DNA from: Schizophyllum amplum
Taxonomy: Eukaryota; Basidiomycota; Agaricomycetes; Agaricales; Schizophyllaceae
Direction of reading: 5' to 3'
NCBI GenBank assembly: GCA_007026445.1
Contig: VDMD01000004.1
Location: forward strand, 1,898,449 to 1,962,448
DNA length: 64,000 bases
The notes under the pieces: model-generated
Seen by the model: the letters and a program-made list of their open reading frames with translations, nothing else
Told to the model about the DNA's origin: nothing
Database searches by the model: none
Position numbers and translations under genes: made by a program
Part shown: positions 11,922-27,077 of the stretch, one piece after another
How the letters are laid out: every line of letters begins with the position of its first letter
Numbering within the stretch: the first letter of the stretch is position 1

Positions 11922-13646
11922 ATGGCGCTGAGTCTCCGCCTTGCGCGTGCCCGACGGCCGTGCGCGCGCTCCTACCACGACTACATCCGCTACGCCACAC
12001 CAGGTGCGCCCCGCCCGCGTTCTCGACCCTCGCCCCCGCTGACTTCTCTCGGCCCAGGCGGCACTCTCCGCATTCCGCTCGCGACTTCGAAGGGCATCCT
12101 CGGCGTGGCCACGTCCCGGGGTAACAGAAGGTATGCGCCCACCCGTCCCGCCACGCGTCCTTCCATAGGCGCTCATCCCGCCTCAGTCACCAGGCGGACC
12201 ACTACGCGTTCACCGCGCTCTCCCTCGATCCCGAGGAGTTGCGACTTAGCGTGAAGAAACACTTTGACTACGACTGGGACCCCGCCGCTGTGGGAGACGG
12301 GTTCAACCGCCAGGTCGCGTTCGTCGGGATTTACGATGGGTGCGTGCTCGTGCTCTACTTAACAGGCTGGAATGCTGACCTTGCGCAGACATGGCGGCTC
12401 GGCCGTCTCCCATACCTCCGCCAGGAGCTGCACGCGCTCTTCGAGAACGTCAACCCCTCGATCGTGCCCGAGCTCTTCCTCTGGATCAAGGAGATCGGCG
12501 GGTACTTCAAGCGCTTCCAGGGCGGCGCGCTCGAGCCCTGGATCACGATGACGAGATTGCCCACGGGCCTTTCGACCTCGAGGCTCGCGCCGCTGCTGCA
12601 TTTGGGAGGTGCGCATGCCACCCTCAGCGCGTACTCGATGTTTGACACTCTCGCAGGCGAACCGGCAAATTGCCACGGACAAGATGGCGCTCGACTGTGG
12701 CGCTGCAGCGTCCGTGGTACTCATGCATCCCTCGATGCTCCCGCAACTCCCTTCTTCGCTGCCGACAAGCTCGCAGTCACTGTCGCGCACGTAGGGTGCG
12801 CTGCCTCCATCGTGTCTCACATCAATCCCCTGACAACGCGACAGCGACACGCGCGTCTTACTGTGCAGCGCTAAGGACGGTACACCTGTTGCTCTCACCG
12901 AAAATCACCGGCCAGACTCCCCCGCCGAATCAGCGCGTTTGCGCAAGCGAATGGCGTCGGTGATTACAGACTCGTATGGCGAAGCTCGGTAAGGCTCGGT
13001 CAATAAAGTTTGCATGCCAGTCGGTTGAACTCCTCTATCTTCAGCTGGATGGGTGCGCTACAAAGTACCAGAGCGTGGGTTACTCCCTCTTCTGTCTCGG
13101 ACCGGCAACTGACTAGTTCTCTCCAGCTTCGGTGACTTGCGCTACAGCAAATTTGGTATCACCGTCGAACCTGATATTCGAGCCAAACTCCTTCGAGGTA
13201 TGACCTTCGTTGGCGCTCCAGGTCATATTTGTCTGACGGACGCAGGCCGCGATTGGGGCTACCTCGTCTGCGTCTCCGATGGCATATCCTCCATCCTTTC
13301 CGACGCCGAAATCATCGACCTCGCACGGAACGCTCGCAACAGCGAGACCGCTGCCAAGCGCATCGTATGTCATGCTATGTGCCAGGCTATCTGCATTCCC
13401 GTTCTGACCTCGTCCAGCTGGAGTTCGCTCAGGAAATTGGGAGCGACGATAACGCCACCGCCCTCGTCCTCCCCCTCGCTGGTTGGAACAAGGTCGAGGG
13501 CCCGGATTCTACCAAGGAACTGCGCGAATACCGCTACAACCAGCTCGCCGGTACGTGCCAGATCCGTTTGACACCCTATAGTTATTCCAGTGCTGATCCA
13601 CTATCATTGTTATACAGGTTCCAGCGAGAGGCAGCGTCGTATGTAG
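11922..13646 (+). CDS. Mitochondrial PP2C-type Ser/Thr phosphatase (PTC6-like), frame-broken
   Basis: Mn/Mg-dependent protein phosphatase, probably mitochondrial because it starts with an Arg-rich presequence (MALSLRLARARRPCARSYH). PP2C landmarks in order: VAFVGIYDG joined across an intron to HGGSAVS (metal-binding Asp and Gly), DKMALDCGAAASVV, AHVGDTRVLLCSAKDG, LTENHRPDSPAE, FGDLRYSKFGI, WGYLVCVSDGISSILSD, and the metal-binding SDDNATALVLPL near the C-terminus, ending SSERQRRM with TAG at 13644. At least three one-base losses are needed to follow the family: after HGGSAVS (about 12410), at ...LEPW (about 12543) and at VVLMH (about 12724). All lie at short runs. With motif conservation this good, sequence error is more likely than a pseudogene, but a decayed gene is not excluded. 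Confidence 0.8.
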
Positions 13647-13796
13647 GCTGCCCTCGTCTTGTACGGGCTGTCGTCGAGGGTAGGGCGCACGCAATGCCCA
13701 GCAGATGAAATGTTGCATGCGGACTACCCCGACGCCCTCCCGCCTTCGTTGCAGATGTTCGTTATCGTCATATGTCGCGCGCGGGGCCCATTATCA

Positions 13797-16628
13797 TTAT
13801 ATCTGTGCTGCCGCATGCCCGTCCGACCGGGGGTCGCAGCCCGCGGCGAAGACGGTCCTGCCAGTCGTGGGGTCGACGATCTTTTGGATGACCTGCCCGC
13901 GGCCGAACATGTTGCGCCCGAGGCCAGTGACATGGCGCGCGTCGTGGCCCATATCTGGAAGGAGGCTCGTGAGTTGGTTGCACAGGAGCAAGTAGGCGGG
14001 GCTATATGACGAAGTAATGGGCGGGAGGGCAGGAAGAGAGACGGGCTAGGGAGGGAGGACTTCCGTATGTTATGTACACCCGCGTGTAACATATACCACT
14101 TGTGAAGCGACGTACCCGTAGCGTCTGGACTGTCTCTAGCGAGATACCCTCCTCGAAGTAAACTTCCGAGTTAATGTCTCCCGCGGCGCACTCCTTGGCG
14201 GCGTCAGTGTCCGGGGCGCCCGCGGAGATGCAGAAGCGCGCGGCGTCGAGTGCGCCTTGTGCCGTGAAGCCGCGGAGCATGTTAAGAAGCACTTGGACGT
14301 GACCTTGGGGCTGCGAGTTACAGTCAAGTCTCAGTATAACGGTTGTCCATACATCTTTTGGCGAAAGAGACTGCACACCTGCATGTACCCGCCCATGACA
14401 CCGAAGCTCAAGAACAAGTCATCGCCACGGGTCGCGAGCGCCGGGATGATGGTGTGGTAGGGACGCTTCCCGCCCTGTATAGAAACGTCAACCGTCTGAG
14501 TGACTATCAAGTCGACGTGCTCAATCACCTTGAGCGCGTTCGGGTGGTCCTCGTCCAGGCTGAAGCCGCTGCCTCGGTTCTGGAGAGTGAAGCCGCATCC
14601 CTTGGGGATGGCACCGGTTCCAAAGCCTGGGAGGTCATTCAGCATGTGGGGGGAAGCCCTACCCGCAACAGCCGCAGCATACCTGCGTAATTGGATGTAT
14701 GAAGCTGAAAGAGGGAGGGCGTTCGATCAGATAACCTACGCACAGCACTAAAATCGAGGGAAATCTGACCTGCACGCGTTACCCCACTGGTCGGTTACCG
14801 AGAAGTAGACGGTGTCGGTGGACGCGACGGGATTTCCCTGCAGACATACTTCCTGTCAACTAGAAAGCCGACGAAGGCCTACATAGAACGTACACGAACA
14901 ACCTCCGGGTTGGTCTTCTTGGGGTCGAACAGCTTCGCACGCTTGGCCAAATATTCCTGGGAGAAAAGGAAGGCGTCAGCATGCGCAAAATACCGACGCG
15001 TGTTCCCAGACCCGCTGCGCGTCCTCTGATAATTATGTACTCGCCTCGCTCAATAACTCTGCGACCGGTACGTGCACGACATCGGGGTCGGTAACATACC
15101 ACTGGCTGTCTGCGGGCGCGTGAGCTGGGGAGTTCCTCGTGGAACGAACGGGTCCCGGAATTCGCGAAGCTATACCTGCAATGCTAGCCTAAACCGAGAG
15201 TAATGAGAGCGTGGCGGGGAAAGGGTTAGGCTGCAACGTACCGTAGCGCCTCGACAAGCGTATGGAGATAGAGCGGCGAGTTATGCTCCATCTCGAGCAA
15301 ATTGGGGATAATCCCCTGCTTCTGCAGTTGCTCAATGATTCCTAATGCCAGGAGCGCGGTAATGCCTGAGCATGATGTGTAAGTCAAGCGCACGCCATAT
15401 GACAAAGAGACAACACACCTTGGCCGTTCGGAGGGCACTGGACAGCAATATAAATTAGTCAATTCTTCCGCCGGTCACGCGCAATACACACCTCGTAGAC
15501 AGTCACGTCGTTCAGATAAGTGTACTTGATGGGCTCGACGAAGGTCGTATCATGCTTGGCCAAGTCAGACAATTCCATGACGCCTCCCTGGCTCTGGATA
15601 AGCTCGACGATCGCCTCAGCGACGCGTCCCTTGTAAAAGCCATCCTTGCCCTGCTCTGCTACGGCGCGGAACGTCTTTGCAAGCGTCGGGAAGGTCATAA
15701 TCTCCCCAGACCGGGGCGCGCGTCCCTTGAGCAGCATCTCGTCGGCATTGGGTGACGCGTTCTTGATAAGCTCCTGCACGTAAAGGGGAAAGAGACGTGG
15801 TCAATATTTACCTAGATAGGCATGTCTGCGCGATAGATACCTCAGCCGTTTCCACTATATGGACATTTTCAGAGGAGGTGGGCAGAGTTATTAGAGGGCA
15901 GCTTACCGCGTGAGCGTGCACCTCCGATACGGGAACACTGAAGATCGTAAATTCAGAGAGCTCCTAAAGTGATAAGCACGCACCCTTCCTCTGCGAGGCG
16001 AATGGCCGGGGCGAGGACTTCAGCAACGGAAACTTTTCCGCTGCCGAATTTCTCAACGGTGTCGACCCACGCCGCGGCAGCGCCTGAAGGCGTGAGTGGA
16101 GGTAGATCGGTGAAGCGGAGGGCTCACCTGGCACAGTGGCGGAGTTGATGTCGGTGACGGGAATCTTCTTGCCCGGGATGCCGCGTTGGCGCAGGTGGTC
16201 GATAGTGAGCTTCTCGGGGGAGCGGCCAGAGCCGTTCAGCGCCTTGACGGTCTTGGTCTGCGCATCGTAGAAGAGGCAGAACGCGTCCCCTCCGATGCCA
16301 CAGCAGCTGGGCTCGGTGACGTTGAGCGCGGCGGATGTAGCGACTGCTGCGTCGGCTGAGGGGCTATCAGATCAGGTAGGCGGGACTAGAGCACACGTCT
16401 CTCACCTGCGTTCCCACCCTTCCTGAGTATCTCGAGGCCAGCCTCCGTGGCGAGGGGCTGCGAGGATGCGACGACTCCCTTCGTACCGTAGACGACTGAG
16501 CGCCTACTGTTGAACGTGAAGGGGGACTCGGGGGAGTCATCTTGGACCAATCGATACGGGGGGAAGCCATGTGAGGTGCAGAGGAGGTGGTGGTGAATGC
16601 AGCGGCGAGATTTAGTAGTCTGTTCCAT
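13797..16628 (-). CDS. Gamma-glutamyltransferase-family hydrolase
   Basis: Ntn-hydrolase that cleaves gamma-glutamyl bonds (glutathione salvage) or acts as a related acylase. From the ATG at 16628: [76 protein letters not shown], then [20 protein letters not shown]. In that last segment the Thr of DTVYFSV aligns with the autocatalytic nucleophile. [20 protein letters not shown] and NRGSGFSL follow; this resembles the bacterial YwrD-like branch more than eukaryotic GGT1. The C-terminus carries [11 protein letters not shown] and [10 protein letters not shown], then TAA at 13797. No signal peptide is obvious, so the enzyme is probably intracellular. Many introns; frame intact where checked. It diverges from prefoldin 6 with about 200 bp between the two starts. 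Confidence 0.88.
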
Positions 16629-16833
16629 GTTGGAAATGAGTAGTGCGGGGATGGCGCACGCGGGTGTCTGAAATGCCGTTCAATGCCTACGGAGGCGGCT
16701 TTGGCGGGGGGCCGGGCGCGCACTCACCGTCGCCACATCTTGTCAACTTCAATCCGCTTCCGATCACAAATCACCCGCGCCCGATCACCCTCCTCTCCCC
16801 TCCGCACGCCACCTCTTGCCTTTCCGAGCTCCC

Positions 16834-17360
16834 ATGTCCCTCGCCGTCCGTCTCGAGACCGCGTCCGCCGACTTTCAGAAGCTCCAGCTCGAGCTCTCCA
16901 CCGTCGTAGAGGCCCGTCAGCGCCTCGATGCGCAGCTCAACGAGAACGAGCTCGTCAAGAAGGCGCGCCCAACTTCCTTGCCGATCGCAGCGCACGCTGA
17001 CCGCCGATGGTGCAGGAATTCGCCCAGTTGACGCCGGATAATGTCGTCTTCAAGCAGATCGGTCCCGCGCTAGTCAAGCAGGACCAGGCCGAGGCCAAGA
17101 GCAACGTGAACACACGGCTGGACTTCATCAAGGGCGAGATGTACGTGGACGCGCCATCGGTTGCGCACAAGTGTTGTTGACTATGCATTGCAGAAAGCGC
17201 GTCGAGGGCCAACTGAAGGACATCGAGCAGAAGACAGAGAGGAAAAAGGCAGAGGTGAGTATCCAGTCATGCTCCTCGGTACCAGGACTGACCATTCGTA
17301 CAGATCATCGACATTCAGACGGCCATTCAGCAGCAGCAGGCTCAGGCGCCGGCATCATAG
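16834..17360 (+). CDS. YKE2: Prefoldin subunit 6 (beta-type)
   Basis: Subunit of the hexameric prefoldin chaperone that hands unfolded actin and tubulin to CCT in the cytosol. The ATG at 16834 starts MSLAVRLETASADFQKLQLE. The spliced product is a short two-helix coiled-coil protein: VVEARQRLDAQLNENELVKK, EFAQLTPDNVVFKQIGPALV, KQDQAEAKSNVNTRLDFIKG, then KRVEGQLKDIEQKTERKKAE and IIDIQTAIQQQQAQAPAS with TAG at 17358. The size, the VFKQIGPALVKQ turn and the Gln-rich end are typical of the subunit. The first intron (16963-17015) only fits with a GC donor. Frame intact. Confidence 0.9.
16963..17015 (+). other. GC-AG intron in prefoldin 6
   Basis: Donor GCGCGC follows AAGAAG and the acceptor is GGTGCAG. 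The 53-nt intron joins NELVKK to EFAQLTPDN in frame. No GT donor is available between the last conserved codon and the acceptor. Confidence 0.7.
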
Positions 17361-18257
17361 ACTCGTCGATCGCTGTTTTCGCGATGTAACATAGCGAAAC
17401 GGCGCCATTCCACCGGGCGCCATATCTCCTCGTACGGTCGTCGCGTAGACTGACGCCTTGTTGTCTCCATCGACGGACTAGACCATTATGCCTGCTGGAG
17501 TCAGACACTTCGCCATCCCTGCTCCGCTCACAGAAGGTGTGCACTCAAAGGCAGTTGACGCAAAACATGTACATACCTCCGCTTGCGTAAGGAAACGCGT
17601 GTGTAGAGCACACTATCGCTCTTGGGTCACTGAACACAAGCAGCAGCATGAAGGGGAATGTAACGACGCGTCGTCAACGCGTCGCAGTCACCGACGCGCG
17701 CCACCCGATCGTATCCCGGCAGATGCCGAGCTCGCGTTCAACAAGGTTCAAGTCAACTTCCGCGCGTCGTCCTCCTCGACGTCGCTCCTGTCAACGGCGT
17801 CCAACTGCTTTCCTCCCTGTGCCCCTTCGTTCTACCAATTTAATTGAGTACAGCCGAGTTGATGCGTGTGGCAAGGCGGAGCGATGGCCCTCTGTAAGTA
17901 CATGTGCATGCTTGCATCAATACCTAGTGTCACCGTCAACGAGTGTCAATGCACCCATGCTACCTCTGTGCCACCTGACAGTGATGTGGTTCGACATCGA
18001 GGACGCGAAGTACTGTAGATGCGACTCCGAGGGCTCGGCAGGGCTCGGCATCACCTTGGGCATCACACTCGCGTGGATGACGACGACGTCAGCGTCATGA
18101 GTGCGGAGTGAGGCCGTCAGCGCAACTCATTTTGCCTCAAACTTCTGTCCTGAATGCGCCTACGCCATGGCTCCTCGTCCGTATAAAAGCAACACGATGC
18201 CTGCTCGGTTCTCTCCACAGTCCCTCATCACAACCAACCTCACACCGCACAAACACC
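17361..18257. other. Intergenic, 0.9 kb, upstream of a secreted Ala/Ser-rich protein
   Basis: No supported gene. Several ACGCGT hexamers (around 17594 and 17667-17685) resemble MCB boxes but may be chance in GC-rich DNA. Short open frames here show no family similarity. Confidence 0.4.
18182..18188 (+). promoter_or_regulatory. TATA box of the secreted Ala/Ser-rich protein gene
   Basis: TATAAAA lies about 70 bp upstream of the ATG at 18258, the usual spacing for a strongly expressed fungal gene. Confidence 0.6.
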
Positions 18258-18782
18258 ATGTACTTCAACCTGAAGACCGTCTTCCTCTCCGCGCTCGCCG
18301 CGTCTGCCCTCGCTGCTGAGGAGAAGCGCCAAGGTGCGCAAACCTCGTCAAACGTAGCGACTCTTCGCTAATTCCCTCTCAGCTAGCAGCGTCTACGATT
18401 CGCTCACGAGTGCCGCGGCTCCGCCTTTACGGGTGATGGTGAGCAGTCAGCTCAAATCGCCTTGCGTGGCCTTACCCTTTGACCAGCCGCGACATACCTC
18501 AGTGGTGCAACGTCCGCAGCGGGCTCTGCCCTGAGCGGCATCACCTCAGGCGCAGGCTCCGCGACCTCTGTAGCAGGCAGCGCCATCAGCGACGCGACGT
18601 CCGGTGCTGCAAGCATCACGTCAGCTGCTGGGAGCGCCGCAAGCAGCGCGACATCAGCAGCAGGGAGCGCTGCCTCGTCCGCATCATCTGACAATAACGG
18701 TGCTGCTTCGGCATTTGCAGTCTCCAACCAGTTGTTCGTTGTGGCAGGAAGCGTTCTCTTCGGCGCATTCGTTGTGCTCTGA
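18258..18782 (+). CDS. Small secreted, probably GPI-anchored Ala/Ser/Gly-rich protein (paralogue 1, frame-broken)
   Basis: Function unknown. A signal peptide (MYFNLKTVFLSALAASALAA) is followed by EEKRQ, a Kex2-type KR site. The mature part is built of Ala/Ser/Gly/Thr repeats with AGSA- and ATSAAGSA-like units. A short DNNGA segment leads to a hydrophobic tail (FVVAGSVLFGAFVVL) without charged residues, as expected of a GPI signal. A close relative lies at 32906-33607 with the same exon order. In exon 2, continuing from SVYDSLTSAA to GSAFTGD needs one extra base near 18417. A contrived alternative splice avoids this but breaks similarity to the paralogue. The two introns are about 50 nt. It may be a wall or surface protein. 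Confidence 0.65.
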
Positions 18783-19489
18783 TATGTCCCCATTGTGCAT
18801 ATACCCCGGACGGATTCTTTCAGCATGAAAGGGACGTCCGTATTAGGCTTTGTACTGCTTACCTGAACCCTCTATTAGTATATATGCGGTGGAGATAATC
18901 GCTATTACTTAGCTTCAGGCGGCAAGCCCATTGTATTCCATGATCAACCTGTGATGACGTCGGGCGCGTCCGACCGAGGCGCTCAGGCTGACCGATGAAC
19001 CATCCCGCAACACGATGTCTGTTCTCTGCGCACATTGCACGGGCTCTGCACTCTCTTTCTCTTCCTGGTGACCGCCGCCCCCCAGACTCTCCACGCTCCT
19101 GGAATGCGTGTCAAGTTGTTGCTTCGAAGACCTTGGAATAGGACTGGAATAGGAAACATGAAGCCGGTCAATTTTTGCGTGCTGACTGGTGACTTTTGCG
19201 ATTACCAACCCCTGACATGAGCCTGACTGAAGGCCGAATCCGCCTCATCCATGAAGCACGCGGATGCTCGGATGGGCCAGAGTACATAAAGCCACGCCGA
19301 TCCGCGCAGTGAACACCACCTGAGTTCGACGTTCCCAACCCCCTGCACACACGAGCAAACGTGTTCTCGCACTTTCCAGACATACATAGCGCGTAAGTAC
19401 GTGCCTGCGATCCCATCTTATCGAACTTACCCACACCTATCAGCTGTTAGCACGATTATCTGAATCGCCTCCCCACATCCCCACCATCC
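18783..19489. promoter_or_regulatory. Upstream region of old yellow enzyme 1, duplicated part begins at 19001
   Basis: The stretch from 19001 to the start codon is recognisably copied at 21660-22123, although diverged. A shared ACATAAAGCC (19284) about 200 bp before the ATG may be a TATA-like element. No other gene seen. Confidence 0.45.
19284..19293 (+). promoter_or_regulatory. TATA-like element shared by both OYE copies
   Basis: ACATAAAGCC occurs at the same relative place in copy 2 (21925-21934) and is one of the best-kept short blocks of the duplicated upstream DNA. Function inferred from conservation alone. Confidence 0.35.
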
Positions 19490-21157
<1,668 letters not shown>

Positions 21158-21659
21158 AGCGCTGAGGAGACAGGAAGGGAATGGCATTGATCATAGATGC
21201 AGGACGCCACGCGGAGGCGGATCCGTAGAAAAATGTAAAGCACGTTTGTAGACTAGGCCGCGCACAATACTATATCTTAAATTGCGAGGACGGCCTGGAT
21301 ACAGGATGATTGAACAAGTTGAGTCATGGTAATTGCGCGATCTATAAACTCCAGTGCTTGTAGAAGCTACCTTTGGGACGACTATGTAGTAAAGAACTTC
21401 ATGAGCGAAACAAGTGAGGTCGGCATTTATGTACCGACCCAAGCTTGCCGCGGTCACACTTCACTATTCTTTCTGAATATAGTCGTGGACGCCAGACAGC
21501 GAGAGGACAATGGAGTTGAACTTGGAGTGTGCTAATCAGGAAGATCGCGTGCGCCGGACCGCCGCCTTCAACGCTTTGGCATCCGCTTTGGATGTTTACC
21601 CTCAGTAGTACTGAAGCGCTCACCTCAGAAACTGCTGGCGTTCGATTGCAGACTCCATC

Positions 21660-24092
<2,433 letters not shown>

Positions 24093-24543
24093 AAGCAAGA
24101 GCAAAGCAAGCGAGCGCCGAGCGGTGGTCGGGATTTAATGACTTAACCAAAGTTCTCGCGTTCAAACTTCATCTCCATGTTGCTTGAAGCTTGAGGGCCA
24201 ATACTGACATTGTACGCACAGCGTGTGATGTGTCCTACGTCGCCAAGTCCTTTGAGATTTGACGCTACCAAGGTCCAGTCAACGAGCGGCTGCATTACAA
24301 GGTAGTAAACTTGGTATAGACAGATGCGGTAAGTTATTGACAGGTGCGGCAATTCCATGTCCAGCTGCGCGAGCGCCCGGCGTCGTTTGTCTATGTACAT
24401 TAAAGCAGTGAATATAACCGCGCGCAGTGCTAAGGCGGCAACGACCCCGCTAAGCCCGCATCACTAGACCCATCTAAGTACTCTCTACGCACTTGCTCAC
24501 CTCCATGCTCGTTTCATACCCCGATAATCCGCCTCAGCGTATT

Positions 24544-26926
24544 TTACCACCGTATCCATTCCCCATACATATTTGGCCGCTCGCCGCGAATGTACGCCTC
24601 GAACGTCCGCTTGAGCACCGTGGACCAATCGAGATCGCGCTTGTCATCCGACACACGCTCCTCACCCTCTGGCTTGAGATGCGCCCCGCTGGCGCGCAGG
24701 GTAGCCCTTGCCTGGCGCTCGCCGGAGATGAAGCGCTCCCCCAGATCTGGCCAGTTGCGAGCTGGGTCGAAAGGTTTCCACCTATCAGGCCGTTAGACTA
24801 TGTCAAAGGAGGTAAAGAGACGCGGCACTCGCCAGTAGTTGTGGAAGTGATATGAGTATGCGCCCTTGTAGAAGCCTTCTGCGCCGAGGGCCATCGGTGC
24901 GCCAGAGGACGAGGCTGGCGTGTCGAAGAACTCCGAGAAGCTACGTACACATTAGAACGTCCCCTTAATTACAGACTTGCGTACTCACTCAGTCAAGTAT
25001 GGTTGCGGCGGGCGGTCACGCTGGAAGTCTTCCGTGTTGAGCCAGGCTGAGTCGAAGAGCGCGTCCGGCAGGCGTAACAACAAGGGCTCCAAATACGCGT
25101 CCTTGGTATATCTCGATATGGTCATCGGATGGAAGTCCAGGTTGTTCTGCAGCGCAGTGCGGAAGAGGAACGTGCCAAGCGCGCTCTGCTTGTTCAGCTT
25201 GAGCACCGCCGTGTTGTACTTGGGCAGGCGTGACCAGCGGTACGCGAATGCACCTTTCCATCCCCACAGCTCCTCCCAGTCGCGCAAGAAGATCGTGTCC
25301 GCGTCCAGATAGATCCCACCGAAGCGGTGACACAGCACAAAACGGGCCATATCCGAGAGAATGACACTCAGACGGTCGTACGACGATGCCGACTTGGAAC
25401 CCAGGCGGTTCAGCACGTCGTCGTCGTCTTCCTTCTTCTCCGCGGAGGCGCTGCTAGAGTCCTTCTTCTGCGCAGGCACATTAACGACGTGTCCGCCCGA
25501 GTTGAAGAGCGTGTCGAGATGGCGCCACTCGTCGGCCAGCTCGGGAACCCCGTCCAGCTGCTCCGTCGTGTTCCACATCTTGAAGTGGATCACATCATGG
25601 AAGCGCGGATGCAGGAACGGCGCCGCCCATGGGTTGTCCTTCAGTCCGTCGAACATGTCGCGCACGGCGTTCGGGTTCGGTACCGCCGCGGCGGGGCCAG
25701 GATTAATCCATAGCCAGAACTGAGGCCGGCAGGCAGACGTGAGAGGGAATTCATCGAGGTGAAGGCCGGTGTTCTGCGTGAATAGGAAGGAAAGGAGGGC
25801 CATGTACGGCTTGTCCGTGAAGGGACCGGTCCAGAACATGTGGAACAGCCGAGGGTTCTCCGGATCGCAGGGTTCAGGGAGAGCGGCATACGGGTGCTGC
25901 TCGATGGGGGGCGAAGCTCGAGCGATGGCTCCCAGTCGGCGCCCCAGCGGCGGTTGAGGCCACTGTTAGGATCGCCGTCGTTGGCGAGCGCGGTGATAGG
26001 GCTGTCAGCACCGGCGGGAGCGGAAAGGGATACGTTGTAGCCTTCGGGCTGCTCCATGAAGATATACTTCCAGTCGTCCATCTCACCGCGCCGTACGCGG
26101 TCACCGTTGTCCAAGCCTGCACCGACGCGGAGGACCTCGAGGCAGTCGCGGACGTACTACGGCGCTGATCAGCAGTCGCGATCACGCGAGGAGGGAGGTG
26201 CGCACCTTGTTCTCGGAAAAGTCGCAATGGTCCATGACCGAGTCAAGGTCGGCCACACTACCGGGCACAGGTCGTGGGGGATACGCAACATTGGGTGGAC
26301 GGCTCTGAATATCGAGGTAGACGCGTTGTGCACCAACGCCGTCTGACTCGGTCGTCGGGTGAATGCCGGGCGGGGCCTTGAACTTGTTCGTTTTGCGTGG
26401 GGGAACGCCTGGGTTTCTAGGAGGCTTGGCGAGGCCAACCTGCTCTGGGACTGGGTGGGAGTTAGTGATGAACAGGCAAGGGAGTGAGTTACGCACTCGG
26501 GCGGCGGCTAGGGTAGTGGCCACTAGCTATCTCCCAGTCCCATATCCGCTGGAGGTCGTCACGTTTGAAGACGAGCGTGGGCGGATCACCCATAAAGGGG
26601 ATACGCGTCGTGGGCCACTGCTTCTCCTTGCTGCCATAACGCTTGCCGAATGCGAAGACGGTGAGCAGCAGCGAAACAGAGGCAAAGAGGAGGAGGATGG
26701 TGCCCGGGATGACCCCAAAGCGCGCGACGAAGAGATGATGGACGCGCAAGGGATTTGGGACGACGAGAACGCGGCGGGGAAAGGGCAGCGGTATGCGGAG
26801 GAACGGCGGGGGCGTCGGGGGGCGGCGTCGCGTGAGCTTTTCGGGGAATGCGGAGGAGAAGAGCGGGAGCTGGGTGGAGCGACTTTTCGTGTGGCCGGTG
26901 CTGGGGTAGTAGATAGACGAGGACAT
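24544..26926 (-). CDS. GT32-like type II membrane glycosyltransferase (copy 1)
   Basis: Golgi-type glycosyltransferase with a DXD sugar-binding domain (Gly_transf_sug/GT32 group); the sugar and acceptor are unknown. From the ATG at 26926: a Pro/Arg-rich cytosolic tail, one membrane anchor (VIPGTILLLFASVSLLLTVF) and a stem, then RLFHMFWTGPFTDKPYMALL, CRPQFWLWINPGP, AAPFLHPRFHDVIHFKMWN, an Asp/Glu/Ser-rich insert, VILSDMARFVLCHRFGGIYL and the metal-binding DADTIFLRDWEELWGWKGAF. The C-terminal block NWPDLGERF and LDWSTVLKRTFEAYIRGERP ends in WIRW, TAA at 24544. Frame intact. It lies directly downstream of a diverged paralogue on the same strand. Confidence 0.88.
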
Positions 26927-27077
26927 GGCGGCGCCGCTCTCGCCGTCGTCGTCGTCGTGGTTCAGCTCAACTTGCGGTTGTCCCGACACGCAACGATCCC
27001 GGAGCGAGCATCCGATCAATGGTGGCGACTGCGCAGCGCCCCCGCAGTCTCACGGGCTCAGATCCAGAATTCAACAT

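Noticed and set aside
17590..17690. Cluster of ACGCGT hexamers as cell-cycle (MCB) boxes
   Set aside because: No cell-cycle gene follows and such hexamers are expected in GC-rich DNA.
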